Shown here piece by piece: positions 1 to 9,716 of a DNA stretch of 34,793 nt. Location of the stretch: contig JAJUJA010000008.1 in the NCBI GenBank assembly GCA_029267355.1, forward strand, positions 1-34,793, given 5' to 3'. Position 1 is the stretch's first letter. The number at the start of each line of letters is the position of its first letter. The stretch is from Elusimicrobiota bacterium. GTDB lineage: Bacteria; Elusimicrobiota; Elusimicrobia; Elusimicrobiales; UBA9959. The position numbers were made by a program, and so were the translations under genes. The notes beneath the pieces are model-generated. The model had not been told where the DNA came from, ran no database searches, and saw only the letters and a program-made list of their open reading frames with translations.

Positions 1-2
1 GC

Positions 3-98
3 ATAACCAAAGCATCTTCCAATAATAAGTTTGACGCCTATATGCCTTACAACTATACGGGCAGTTCGTTCGGCCTGACTTATGGAATAACGTATTAG
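3..98 (+). CDS. C-terminal end of an outer-membrane beta-barrel-like protein (partial, truncated by window start)
   Basis: Frame 3 reads ITKASSNNKFDAYMPYNYTGSSFGLTYGITY then TAG at 96-98. The alternating aromatic/polar C-terminal strand ending in an aromatic residue is typical of barrel proteins. Confidence 0.45.
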   Translation: MTKASSNNKFDAYMPYNYTGSSFGLTYGITY

Positions 99-202
99 GC
101 CGGTTCCATGTTAAACTGCTCTTGAGGGCTTTTTACGGGACTCCTAAATTGATATAATTATAATATTGCGTTTCTTTGCTATTTCGCTTTTCGGAGATTA
201 AA

Positions 203-3200
203 ATGTACTTAAAGTCTGTTGAAATTTACGGTTTTAAATCTTTCGCCAATAAAGTCCGTCTGGACCTCAACCCCGGCATAACTGCCATAGTGGGCCCGAA
301 CGGCTGCGGGAAATCAAATGTTGTTGACTCAATAAAGTGGTCCATAGGCGAAATGTCAAGACGCGCGCTGAGGATGCCGTCAATGATGGATGTCATTTTT
401 GCCGGAACGACCAAAAGGCAGCCGCTCAATATGGCGGAGGTAACCCTTACTTTTGATAATCAGGAAAGGAAACTGAATTTTGACTTCAATGAGGTATCTG
501 TAACAAGAAAGATTTACAGGAGCGAGGAATCGGAGTACTTCATAAACAAGACCCCATGCCGTCTCAAAGACATAAGAGATATGTTCCTTGACACCGGCAT
601 AGGCTCGGACGGATACGCCATAATAAGTCAGGGAGAGATAGAGGCGCTTCTTTCCTCGGACGCGCTCGGCAGGAGGGAATTTTTTGAAGAGGTGGCAGGC
701 GTTTCCAAGTATAAAGCCAAAAGGGAAGAATCGCTTAAAAAACTTGAAAAAGTTGATGCAGATCTTGCCGTCCTTGAAAATTCGCTGCAGATAATAGACG
801 AACAGATAAAAAAGCTTGATGCCGAGGCAAAGAGGGCAAAACTTCAGCAAAAGTACAGGGAAGAGCTCAGGGAAGCCGAAATAGCTCTTATAACAAACGA
901 GATAAGCTCCCACATGGAGCAGATAGAGCTCAAAAAAAACGAGCTTGCCCCAGTGACGGAAGAGATATCGCAGATAAACTCTGCTGTTACAGCCCAGGAA
1001 GCCGAATATGCGGCCCTGAACATAGAGCTTACAGAAAAGACGCAGGAGGAAAGGGCGCTTCTGGAGAAAACCTCTTCAATAAAATTTTCTCTTTCTTCCG
1101 CCGAGGACAGGATAATAAGCAGCAAGGAAATGATAGAGGAGAAGCTGAAACAGATAGAAGATATTAAATCCCAAAAAGAGAAAAATGAACAGTTTGAGGT
1201 TTCAATTCTTCCTCAGCTTGAAGGGCTTAAGGCGAAACTTGCCGAACTGGGGGCTTCCAATGAGAAGCTTGCTGCTCAATATCAGCAGGCGCAGGCTGCC
1301 TATCAGAATCTTGAAAACTCTCTGATGGAAAGCGAAATAAACTCCGAGAGGTATGAAAAGGACACATTTTCTGTTTTGGAGCAGGAAAGCAAGATTTCGG
1401 GGCTTGTCTCAGCTCTTGAAGCATCTATTTCGCATTACGCTGCCGAAGAGCTTTCCATTGAAAAGGACCTTTCCGAGGCCAGGTCGAAAAAGGACGAGGT
1501 TGAAGCCGCGCTTAAAGCCGACAGAGAAAATTTTTCGGCTGTAAATCTCAGAATACAGGAAAATGAGAGCTTGAAGGCCGAAAAAAACGCCCTGAAAGAA
1601 AAAATTTCGGCCGCTAAAAAAGAGGCTGAGGAAAACAGTTTAAGGCTTACCGGTCTGCTGGCTTCTCTTGAAAGCTCGCTTGAAGCCTCTGTTGCGCAGG
1701 CCGAGAAGGATGTTTACTGGATAGGAACGAATGTGATAATGTCCGAAAAGTTTCCGGGTATTTACGGCACGCTCCGCCAGATGATAGATTTCCCGGCTGA
1801 CAAGGCGCCGCTTATCGAAGATTCACTCGGCAGATTTCTGGATTCGCTCGTAGCGGAAAATGAACAGGCCGCAAAAGATTGCGCCCAGAAGCTCAAGTTC
1901 ATAGGCAAGGGCAGGGCTAGATTCATAATACTTGACAAAATCCCCAAGGTTACGCCTCAGCTTTCCTTCAATTCTCTGCTCAATTGCATAAAACCCCAAG
2001 ATAAGGTCGCGGATTTGCTGAACTATCTGCTGTCTGATGTTTCATACAATGAAGACTCGGTTTCAGGCCCGTTCTGGGTTTGCGGCGGCGTTATGGACGT
2101 AAATCAGAACGAAGTGTACTGGGGCAGCGTAGACGAATTGAAGAAAAAAATTGAAAATTGTCGCGCAGAAAGCGCTGAAAATTCCTCTCTTCTGGCCAGG
2201 CTTGCCGCCGATATGGAAAACGCCGAGAAAGAAATTTCCTCCGCTATTGAAAACATTTCAGTCTTAAAGGCTCAGAAGGCGGCGGTTGAAAATTCCATAT
2301 CTTCCAAAGAGGAGGATATGGCGGTGCTTGAAAAAGCTGTCGCTTCCATTTTGTCTCAAAAGGCTCAAAATGAAGCCAGAAAAAAGGAGGCGCTTGAAAA
2401 GGTTGAGATACATAAAAATGAGCTGGCCAATTTAAGGCAAAAAGCCGAAAGCATAAAGAAATCGGCCCAGGAGATCAAGTCTGTAAGGGAAAATCTGGCC
2501 AAGGAAATCCTTTCTGCCAAGGAACAAGTTGTGAATGCGAGAAACGCCTATGAGGGATATCTCAGCAGCAGAAAAGACCTTGAGGAAAAAATTTCCTCTT
2601 TTGAGTCCAGACTTGCCCAGATACAAAGCGATAAGAGTTCCATGGATTCAAAAAAGGCTTTACTTGAAGCGGAGATAGAAAATCTTAACAGGCAGATATC
2701 AGCTTATCAGGAAAAAGTGCTTGAAGAAAGAAACAATCTCAAAGAGACTGAAATAGCGCAGAACGCTTTATCTGAAAAAATTTCCGAGATAAGAAATACC
2801 ATGGAGAGACTGTCTCATTCAATAAGGGAGAATAAGCAGGCCATAAATGACCTTTCAGAAAAGAAGCAGGCCATAGAGCTTGAAATAAACACTTTTTCCA
2901 CCAGAGCCGAGGATGCCCAGAAGAAGCTGGAAAATGACTGGAATGTCAAATATCAGGACACGAAAGATGCCTATCGCGAGACTAAAGTGGATATGGAAAG
3001 GGTCCTTTTTTTAAGAAAGAGAATAGAAAATATGGGACCTGTAAATATGACCGCTCCCGAGGAATATGACGCCCTGATAAACAGGTACAACTCAATGAGA
3101 GGGCAGATAGAGGACCTTAACAAGGCAAAATCCGACCTGCGTTCCGCCATACAGAAAATAAACGAGACAACAAAGGAAAACTTCAAGAAAACTTTTGACA

Positions 3201-3670
3201 GGGTTCAGGAGTATTTCAAAAGCATATATTCCGTTCTGTTCAATGGCGGCGAGGCCAATCTTATCTTGACCAATCCGGACGATCTCCTTGAAACAGGAGT
3301 GGAGATTATGGCTCATCCTCCGGGGAAAAAGCTTATAAATATTTCCCAGCTTTCGGGAGGAGAAAAATCTCTTACGGCCCTGGCGCTGCTTTTCAGTTTC
3401 TTTAAGGTGAATCCCTCGCCTTTCTGCATAATGGACGAGGTGGATGCGGCTCTTGACGAGGGAAATGTTGAGAGATTTGCCAGAATGATAAAAGAGTTTG
3501 CCGCAGATACGCAGTTCATCGTCATAACTCACAATAAGAGAACTATGGAGGCCGCCGATATAATGTACGGGGTTACCATGGAAGAGCTTGGCGTATCAAA
3601 AATAATTTCAGTTGACCTAAAGAGAGCTGTTGACCTCACGGGAGCCAGGCAGCCGGCGGGAGCTGTTTGA
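203..3670 (+). CDS. smc: Chromosome segregation protein SMC
   Basis: MYLKSVEIYGFKSFA N-terminus, Walker A GPNGCGKSN, long coiled coils with a central hinge (VYWIGTNVIMSEKFPGIYGTL...), C-terminal LSGGEKSLTALALLF signature and Walker B FCIMDEVDAALD. ATG 203 is preferred over the ORF-track start at 176 because SMCs begin this way and GGAG lies just upstream. Confidence 0.97.
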   Translation: MYLKSVEIYGFKSFANKVRLDLNPGITAIVGPNGCGKSNVVDSIKWSIGEMSRRALRMPSMMDVIFAGTTKRQPLNMAEVTLTFDNQERKLNFDFNEVSVTRKIYRSEESEYFINKTPCRLKDIRDMFLDTGIGSDGYAIISQGEIEALLSSDALGRREFFEEVAGVSKYKAKREESLKKLEKVDADLAVLENSLQIIDEQIKKLDAEAKRAKLQQKYREELREAEIALITNEISSHMEQIELKKNELAPVTEEISQINSAVTAQEAEYAALNIELTEKTQEERALLEKTSSIKFSLSSAEDRIISSKEMIEEKLKQIEDIKSQKEKNEQFEVSILPQLEGLKAKLAELGASNEKLAAQYQQAQAAYQNLENSLMESEINSERYEKDTFSVLEQESKISGLVSALEASISHYAAEELSIEKDLSEARSKKDEVEAALKADRENFSAVNLRIQENESLKAEKNALKEKISAAKKEAEENSLRLTGLLASLESSLEASVAQAEKDVYWIGTNVIMSEKFPGIYGTLRQMIDFPADKAPLIEDSLGRFLDSLVAENEQAAKDCAQKLKFIGKGRARFIILDKIPKVTPQLSFNSLLNCIKPQDKVADLLNYLLSDVSYNEDSVSGPFWVCGGVMDVNQNEVYWGSVDELKKKIENCRAESAENSSLLARLAADMENAEKEISSAIENISVLKAQKAAVENSISSKEEDMAVLEKAVASILSQKAQNEARKKEALEKVEIHKNELANLRQKAESIKKSAQEIKSVRENLAKEILSAKEQVVNARNAYEGYLSSRKDLEEKISSFESRLAQIQSDKSSMDSKKALLEAEIENLNRQISAYQEKVLEERNNLKETEIAQNALSEKISEIRNTMERLSHSIRENKQAINDLSEKKQAIELEINTFSTRAEDAQKKLENDWNVKYQDTKDAYRETKVDMERVLFLRKRIENMGPVNMTAPEEYDALINRYNSMRGQIEDLNKAKSDLRSAIQKINETTKENFKKTFDRVQEYFKSIYSVLFNGGEANLILTNPDDLLETGVEIMAHPPGKKLINISQLSGGEKSLTALALLFSFFKVNPSPFCIMDEVDAALDEGNVERFARMIKEFAADTQFIVITHNKRTMEAADIMYGVTMEELGVSKIISVDLKRAVDLTGARQPAGAV

Positions 3671-4404
3671 TGCGCTACGCCGTCTTTTCCGATATACATG
3701 CCAATTATGAGGCGCTTAAAAGCGCCATGGCTCAGATGGAAAAAATGGATATAGACGGCTATATTTTTTGCGGAGACCTTATCGGCTACGGGCCTCAGCC
3801 TGCTGAATGCGCCGCAGCTGTTAGAAAGCTCAAGAATCTTTACATAGTCATGGGAAATCATGACGCCGCTCTTGCCGGCAAAATAGAGCTTAAATGGTTC
3901 AATGAAGCGGCTGCCGCCGCTATAGAGTATTCGGCAAAATCTCTTGACTCTGAAACCATAGCATGGCTTTCCTCTCTTCCTGAAAGAATAGACGCTGCGG
4001 ATTTTACTCTGGTGCACGGCGCTCCGAGGAATGCGCTTAAGGAATACCTGCTCAGCGAAGCCCAGTTTTTTGATAATATAAAATATGTCTCAAACAATGT
4101 CTGCTTTGTCGGCCACAGTCATATGCCGATGTTTTTCTGCCTTAAGGAAGACGGGCTTGTTTACAGCGACTTCATAAAGCCCTCGGAAAAGGTTTTGCTT
4201 AATTCGCCGAAGTGTTTTATAAATCCGGGCTCTGTCGGCCAGCCGAGAGACGGCAATCCTCTGGCGAGTTTCGGGGTCTATGATTCAAAGCTTAAAACTT
4301 TTGAGCTGGTAAGGGTCAAGTACGATGTCCTGACAGTGCAGGAGCTTATGACAAAAATAGGAATGCCTCCTCTTCTGGTTGAGAGACTGGCTATGGGATT
4401 TTAG
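3670..4404 (+). CDS. Metallophosphoesterase (YfcE/MJ0936-like calcineurin-type phosphodiesterase)
   Basis: Motifs SDIHANYEAL, CGDLIGYGP, GNHD and GHSHMP. The ATG at 3670 overlaps the smc stop (TGATG). Confidence 0.88.
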   Translation: MRYAVFSDIHANYEALKSAMAQMEKMDIDGYIFCGDLIGYGPQPAECAAAVRKLKNLYIVMGNHDAALAGKIELKWFNEAAAAAIEYSAKSLDSETIAWLSSLPERIDAADFTLVHGAPRNALKEYLLSEAQFFDNIKYVSNNVCFVGHSHMPMFFCLKEDGLVYSDFIKPSEKVLLNSPKCFINPGSVGQPRDGNPLASFGVYDSKLKTFELVRVKYDVLTVQELMTKIGMPPLLVERLAMGF

Positions 4405-4412
4405 GAGAAAAA

Positions 4413-4796
4413 ATGAACTTCAAGATTTTTATAGTTGATGATGACAAGAATTTCATAGAGACTTTAAGGGACAGCCTTAAGGAAAAAGACATAAACGCTG
4501 AAATAAAGGTTTCTTCATCCGCCAGGGAGTCCTTTGAGACTCTTTCATCCTATGTGCCGGATATAATAATACTTGACGTTCAGCTTGGGGATATGCACGG
4601 CATGGATTTTATGAAGGCGATAAAAGCCTCAAAAAGACTTAATTCTGTCCCGGTTATTTTCATATCGGCAAAATACACCGAACCAGCTGACAGGGCTGCG
4701 GCCCTGCTGGCGGGAGCCAAGGCTTTTTTCTCCAAGCCGGTTGACATAGAAGAGCTTTGGAAAGAAATAAGCTATTATATAAGGAACAGGAAATAG
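4413..4796 (+). CDS. Stand-alone response regulator receiver domain protein
   Basis: FIVDDDKNF acidic pocket, IIILDVQLGDMHGMDFM phospho-Asp region, FISAK and AFFSKPVD lysine. No output domain. AGGAGA upstream of ATG. Confidence 0.88.
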   Translation: MNFKIFIVDDDKNFIETLRDSLKEKDINAEIKVSSSARESFETLSSYVPDIIILDVQLGDMHGMDFMKAIKASKRLNSVPVIFISAKYTEPADRAAALLAGAKAFFSKPVDIEELWKEISYYIRNRK

Positions 4797-4837
4797 ATTT
4801 TTAAAATCGGCCGCAAGGCCTAAAATGAGAGGATAAA

Positions 4838-5158
4838 ATGAGCGAAATACATCTGACGGATGAAAACTTTGACGCAGAAGTCCTTAAAAGCTCTGTGCCG
4901 GTGCTTGTTGATTTCTGGGCTCCATGGTGCGGACCATGCAGGATGCTTTCTCCCGTGATAGAAGAGCTGGCCAATGAATACGAAGGCAAGGCCAAAATTT
5001 GCAAAGTTAACACTGACGAAAATCCAGCGAAAGCCGGGGAATATTCTGTCAGCGCCATCCCTACTCTTCTTTTCTTCAAAGGCGGCAAGGTAGTAAAGGA
5101 GAGCGTAGGCCTTCAAAGCAAGGAAGACCTGAAAAAAACTCTGGACTCTCTGCTTTAA
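4838..5158 (+). CDS. trxA: Thioredoxin
   Basis: 106 aa; VLVDFWAPWCGPCRMLSPVIEELA active site, cis-Pro region SAIPTLLFFKGG. Confidence 0.96.
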   Translation: MSEIHLTDENFDAEVLKSSVPVLVDFWAPWCGPCRMLSPVIEELANEYEGKAKICKVNTDENPAKAGEYSVSAIPTLLFFKGGKVVKESVGLQSKEDLKKTLDSLL

Positions 5159-5167
5159 AACATTCCT

Positions 5168-5189
5168 GGCGCCCCTTTAACGGGGCGCC
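5168..5189 (+). terminator. Perfect 8-bp GC stem-loop (GGCGCCCC-TTTAAC-GGGGCGCC) between trxA and polA
   Basis: Inverted repeat read directly. The stem ends 5 nt before the polA ATG. There is no U-tract on either side, so it may be regulatory rather than a classical terminator. Confidence 0.5.
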
Positions 5190-5194
5190 GAAAA

Positions 5195-7708
5195 ATGGCT
5201 TCCGAAAAAGAAATTTTCATAATAGATTCTCACGCCTACCTTTACAAGAATTACTTTGCTTTGCCCAAAATGCTGACTTCAAAAGGCGAAGAGGCCGGCG
5301 CGGTATACGGCTTTTTGAGGATGCTGCTTAAGATAATAAAGGAGAAAAAGCCTTTATATCTGGCAGTATGCTATGACTCTCCCGGACCGACGAAAAGGAA
5401 GGAAAAATATCAGCTTTACAAAGCCAACAGGCCCGAAACGGACAGGGCTCTTATAGACCAGATAAATCTTTCTGCGGAAATCCTGAGAGATCTCGGAATC
5501 AAAACAGTTTCTATTTCCGGTTTTGAAGCGGATGATATCATAGCTTCCATAACTCAAAAAGCGCTTAAAAACGGGCTTAAACCAGTTATAGTTTCTCCTG
5601 ACAAGGATATTTGCTCTCTTATCTCTCTCGGCGCTTATGTCTGGGACGGCAGCGCTGAAGAATATTTTTCCGAGGAATATGTCCTGAAAAAATTTATGGT
5701 GCCGTCCTCTCTCGTGGAAGATTTCCTGTCTTTAACGGGCGACGGCTCGGATAATATTCCCGGAGCCGAGGGAATAGGACCTAAAAAAGCTGCACAGCTT
5801 CTTGAAAAATACGGCTCTTTGGATTCTATCATCTCGGCCTGTCAAAAAGACGGCATTGAAGACAAGAATTTGCTCAAAGTTAAAGAAAGTCTTGATTCGG
5901 TGAGGCTGTCAAAAGAGCTTGTCAAGCTTGATTTCACAGCGCCCGTAGGCGAGGATTTGGAAATATTTTCTTTTGGCGGATTGCGAACGGAAAAAATTCC
6001 CTTCTGGGCTCAAAGACTGGAATTCGGCTATCTTTATGAGCTTGATAAAAAGGACGAACTTTTTTCTTTCGGGAATGAAAACATTATTGAAAGCGCGCCG
6101 TCTTTGCCTCTAACCCATATTTTAGATTCAAATCCGGGAGAAATATCTGTTTTTGAAAATAAGCTGTTCACAGAGGCCGGCTATTGCGAATTCGATCAAT
6201 GCCGCGATATCGCGCCCCTGCTTAAAAGCGGGGCTAGAAAATATCTTTATGACACAAAAGAGTTTTTAAAGAACTGCGGAATTTTTCAAATGGAGAATTT
6301 TGAGGACATAAGACTGGCCTATTATCTTGCCTACGGCGGACAGAGAAAGCCTGACCCTTACAGGATGGTAAGGGAGCTTTATCCGGCTCAGGCAAATTCT
6401 CCCGCAGCCGCCGCGAAAAAAGTTTTTTTCTCGCTTGAAAAAATTCTGGACGAAAAAAATCTCAAGGGCATATATGAAGGAATTGAAAAGCCGCTCGTTT
6501 CCTGCCTGGCTGAAATGGAAAGAAACGGCATGAGCGTGGATGAAAAGCGCCTCAGGGACCTTAATGTCTCTCTTGAAAAAGAAATAGAGAATGTTCTGCT
6601 TGAGTTCAGAAGCGCCGCGCAATGCGATATTAACCTTAATTCTCCAAAACAGGTTTCATCGTTTATTTATGAAAAGCTCAACCTTCCGCTCACTGAAAAA
6701 CAGAAAAGCATGTTCAAAACAAAAACGGGCTACACGACATCCGAAGAAGCCCTCGTCGCCCTGGAACCTTACAGCCCTTTGATATCGCTTATAATAAAAT
6801 ACCGTGAACTGGCTAAATTAAAAAGCTCCTTTGTGGAAGTTTTGCTTGAAAAAATTTCAGACGGACGTATTCACACCGTATTCGATCAGACAGGCACCGC
6901 GACCGGCAGGCTTTCCAGCTCCAACCCGAATCTGCAGAATATTCCCGTAAAGACTTCGCATGCCGCAAAGATAAGGGCCTGCTTCAATGCTCCAAGCGGA
7001 TTTTTGCTGGTTTCAGCCGATTATTCTCAGATTGATTTAAGAGTGCTGGCCCATGAAAGCGGAGATGAAAAGCTTGTTGAAGCTTTTCGCAGAGGGGATG
7101 ATATACATCTAAAAACAGCAATGCAGATATTTGCCAAAACTCCCGGGGAAATAACAGCGGATATGCGCAGAATAGCCAAGACCGTGAATTTCGGCATCAT
7201 ATACGGTCAGAGCCCGAACGGCCTTTCAAGAGAACTTTCGATACCGCAAAGCGAAGCTGCCGGATACATAGAGAGTTATTTCAATTATTACAGCGGAGTA
7301 AAGGCCTGGTCTTTAAAGGTCGTTGAAGAATCAAGAAAAAGAGGATATTGCATCAATTTTGCTGGAAGAAGGCGCGAACTTGCGGAGTTAAATTCATCAA
7401 ACAGGGCTGTAAGGGCGTTTGCCGAAAGAATAGCTCTTAATATGCCCATACAAAGCGGTTCCAGCGACATAATAAAAAAAGCCATGATAAGCATAATGGC
7501 TCTAATAAGGGATAACCCTGAGATAAAACTTTGTTCTCAGGTCCATGATGAATTGATCTTTGAGATAAGGGAGGACAAAATAGACAAGTGGGCGCCCTTA
7601 ATTAAAAAGGAAATGGAAAACTCATACTCTTTGAGCGTTCCCTTGCTGGTTGAAATCAAGGCCGGTCCCAACTGGGCTGAGATGAAAAAGATAAATTCCG
7701 GAGTTTGA
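5195..7708 (+). CDS. polA: DNA polymerase I (5'-3' exonuclease and polymerase domains; 3'-5' exonuclease domain appears vestigial)
   Basis: 5' nuclease motifs (AVCYDSPGPTKRKEKY, GFEADDIIAS, LTGDGSDNIPGAEGIGPKKA); polymerase motif A VSADYSQIDLRVLAHES; O-helix RRIAKTVNFGIIYGQS; motif C CSQVHDELIFEI. Confidence 0.97.
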   Translation: MASEKEIFIIDSHAYLYKNYFALPKMLTSKGEEAGAVYGFLRMLLKIIKEKKPLYLAVCYDSPGPTKRKEKYQLYKANRPETDRALIDQINLSAEILRDLGIKTVSISGFEADDIIASITQKALKNGLKPVIVSPDKDICSLISLGAYVWDGSAEEYFSEEYVLKKFMVPSSLVEDFLSLTGDGSDNIPGAEGIGPKKAAQLLEKYGSLDSIISACQKDGIEDKNLLKVKESLDSVRLSKELVKLDFTAPVGEDLEIFSFGGLRTEKIPFWAQRLEFGYLYELDKKDELFSFGNENIIESAPSLPLTHILDSNPGEISVFENKLFTEAGYCEFDQCRDIAPLLKSGARKYLYDTKEFLKNCGIFQMENFEDIRLAYYLAYGGQRKPDPYRMVRELYPAQANSPAAAAKKVFFSLEKILDEKNLKGIYEGIEKPLVSCLAEMERNGMSVDEKRLRDLNVSLEKEIENVLLEFRSAAQCDINLNSPKQVSSFIYEKLNLPLTEKQKSMFKTKTGYTTSEEALVALEPYSPLISLIIKYRELAKLKSSFVEVLLEKISDGRIHTVFDQTGTATGRLSSSNPNLQNIPVKTSHAAKIRACFNAPSGFLLVSADYSQIDLRVLAHESGDEKLVEAFRRGDDIHLKTAMQIFAKTPGEITADMRRIAKTVNFGIIYGQSPNGLSRELSIPQSEAAGYIESYFNYYSGVKAWSLKVVEESRKRGYCINFAGRRRELAELNSSNRAVRAFAERIALNMPIQSGSSDIIKKAMISIMALIRDNPEIKLCSQVHDELIFEIREDKIDKWAPLIKKEMENSYSLSVPLLVEIKAGPNWAEMKKINSGV

Positions 7709-7720
7709 CCGGAATATTTT
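7695..7720 (+). terminator. Weak hairpin ATTCCGG-AGTTTGA-CCGGAAT followed by ATTTT, spanning the polA stop codon
   Basis: Perfect 7-bp inverted repeat; the polA TGA (7706-7708) lies in the loop; short T-rich run 3'. Confidence 0.4.
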
Positions 7721-7736
7721 CTGCGCGTTTTACCGT

Positions 7737-8375
7737 ATGGACAGAAAGTATATTGAAAAGCTGAAAAGTGGTCTTAAGGACAAATTTGTGCTGGCCGTAA
7801 CTGGCGTTCCCGGCTGCGGGAAAAGCCTTTTTTGCCTTTTTATGTCAAAGTTCGGCGCCCATTATCTTTCCGCAGATGAAATAGCCGGAAAACTATTGAC
7901 AAAGAAAAAATGCTATAGTAAAATCTTAAAAGAATTCGGCAGTTCTGTATCCGACGGAAATCTCTTAAATAAGGGAAAACTGGCCAAGGCGGTTTTCAAA
8001 AACAAAGGAAAGAGAAGGTGGCTTGAGAATTATCTTCACCCCTTCATAGCGAGCGAAATATATTCCGAGATAAAAAAATCCAAGAAAAAGATAGCCGTTG
8101 TTGAAGCGCCGTTGCTGTTTGAATCGGGATTTGACAGTTTTGCCGACATGACCGTATGCGTTACAAGCGGTTTGAGGAACATAAACTCAAGACTTAAGGC
8201 GAGAGGATGGACGCCTGAGCAGGCCAAAGCCAGAGCTAAAGCCCAGTTCTCTCAAAGAAAAAAAACCGCCCTTTGCGATATTGCGGTGGAAAATAACGCA
8301 ACTCAGAAGGAGCTTGAGGCCAGGGCGGGAGAACTTTCAAAATTTTTAAGAGGTCTTGTTCAGCAGGATTTTTAA
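7737..8375 (+). CDS. coaE: Dephospho-CoA kinase
   Basis: P-loop VTGVPGCGKSLF, FGAHYLSADEIAGKLL, YLHPFI, VVEAPLLFESGFDSFAD; about 212 aa, matching CoaE. Confidence 0.9.
   Translation: MDRKYIEKLKSGLKDKFVLAVTGVPGCGKSLFCLFMSKFGAHYLSADEIAGKLLTKKKCYSKILKEFGSSVSDGNLLNKGKLAKAVFKNKGKRRWLENYLHPFIASEIYSEIKKSKKKIAVVEAPLLFESGFDSFADMTVCVTSGLRNINSRLKARGWTPEQAKARAKAQFSQRKKTALCDIAVENNATQKELEARAGELSKFLRGLVQQDF
7896..7924 (+). promoter_or_regulatory. Candidate sigma70-type promoter inside coaE: TTGACA-17 nt-TAAAAT
   Basis: Consensus -35 TTGACA at 7896-7901, 17-nt spacer, TAAAAT at 7919-7924; about 460 bp upstream of rho. Confidence 0.4.
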
Positions 8376-8384
8376 GGAGAAAAA

Positions 8385-9716
8385 ATGGAAAATTCAAATC
8401 AGAACAACTCTCAGGAGAAGATTCAGGAGAAGAACGGGACTCAGCAGCCCGCCGGGAGCAAATTTGATACGACTCAAATGGCCAAGATGACCATAGCCGA
8501 GCTTATTAAAATAGCCGAACAGTTCAAGCTGGAAGGCGTGGCAGGGCTGAGAAAGCAGGAGCTGATAGGGAAAATAATGGAAGCCCAGGCCAAACAGAAC
8601 GGCCTTGTAAGAGGCGCCGGCACTCTGGAAGTTCTGCCTGACGGATTCGGCTTCCTGCGTTCTCAGGAATATAACTATCTTTCAAGCCATGAAGACATAT
8701 ACGTTTCTCCTTCGCAGATTAAGAAACTTGGGCTCAGAAAAGGCGATACGATACAGGGTCTTATAAGGCCGCCGAAGGAGGGTGAAAGATATTTCGCTCT
8801 TCTACAGGTTGAAACCATAAACGGAGTTCCGATAGAAAAGCTTAAAAACAGGCCGTTTTTTGATAATTTGACGCCTTTACATCCAAACAGCAGATTTGTT
8901 CTTGAGACTACGAAAAACGACCTTACCACAAGAGTGATAGACCTTATGTGCCCCATCGGAAAGGGGCAAAGAGGCCTTATTGTGGCCGCACCAAAGACGG
9001 GCAAAACGATGATATTGCAGAGATTGGCGAATTCTTTGACGACAAATCACCCTGATATAGATCTTATAGTGCTGCTCATAGACGAAAGACCCGAAGAAGT
9101 GACCGATATGAGACGCTCAGTCAGGGGCGAGGTCGTTGCTTCAACATTCGACGAGCCGGCTGACCGTCATGTTCAGGTGGCAGAGATGGTGCTTGAAAAA
9201 GCCAAGAGAATGACGGAGCAGAAGAGGGATGTGGTTATATTGCTTGACTCAATAACAAGACTTGCCAGAGCTTACAATACAGTAACGCCGTCAAGCGGCA
9301 GGGTATTGTCAGGCGGTTTAGAGTCAACCTCTCTGCAAAGACCCAAAAGGTTTTTCGGCGCGGCCAGAAATATAGAGGAAGGCGGCTCGCTCACCATAAT
9401 AGCCACGGCGCTTGTGGAAACCGGCAGCAGAATGGACGATGTTATTTTTGAAGAATTTAAAGGCACCGGCAATTCTGAAATATATCTTGACAGAAAATTA
9501 TCAGACAGAAGAATATTCCCTGCCATAGACATAAACAGGACCTCAACAAGAAAGGAAGAATTGCTGCTCGGCGAAGATGACCTTAATAAAATCTGGATTC
9601 TCAGAAAAGTTCTCGCTCCTCTTTCCTCTGTTGACGCCATGGAGCTTCTTCTCAGCAAGCTTGGCGCGACAAAGTCAAACAGGGATTTCCTTAAATCAAT
9701 GGAGAACGGAGGCTGA
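8385..9716 (+). CDS. rho: Transcription termination factor Rho
   Basis: Rho N-terminal domain ([13 protein letters not shown]), RNA-binding [15 protein letters not shown], Walker [60 protein letters not shown] upstream. Confidence 0.98.
   Translation: MENSNQNNSQEKIQEKNGTQQPAGSKFDTTQMAKMTIAELIKIAEQFKLEGVAGLRKQELIGKIMEAQAKQNGLVRGAGTLEVLPDGFGFLRSQEYNYLSSHEDIYVSPSQIKKLGLRKGDTIQGLIRPPKEGERYFALLQVETINGVPIEKLKNRPFFDNLTPLHPNSRFVLETTKNDLTTRVIDLMCPIGKGQRGLIVAAPKTGKTMILQRLANSLTTNHPDIDLIVLLIDERPEEVTDMRRSVRGEVVASTFDEPADRHVQVAEMVLEKAKRMTEQKRDVVILLDSITRLARAYNTVTPSSGRVLSGGLESTSLQRPKRFFGAARNIEEGGSLTIIATALVETGSRMDDVIFEEFKGTGNSEIYLDRKLSDRRIFPAIDINRTSTRKEELLLGEDDLNKIWILRKVLAPLSSVDAMELLLSKLGATKSNRDFLKSMENGG

Noticed and set aside
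153-164. Tandem TATAAT boxes upstream of smc as a full promoter
   Set aside because: AT-rich run gives two overlapping -10-like matches but no acceptable -35 at the right distance; not called.
380-913. 177-aa minus-strand ORF antisense to smc
   Set aside because: Opposite a confident smc reading frame; composition is that of mirror codons, with no domain or SD.
3092-4017. Minus-strand ORFs (146 and 162 aa) antisense to smc and the phosphoesterase
   Set aside because: Antisense to strongly supported genes and no recognisable protein features.
4809-4820. GGCC-GCAA-GGCC mini hairpin before trxA as a terminator/riboswitch
   Set aside because: Only a 4-bp stem with no U-tract; too weak to call.
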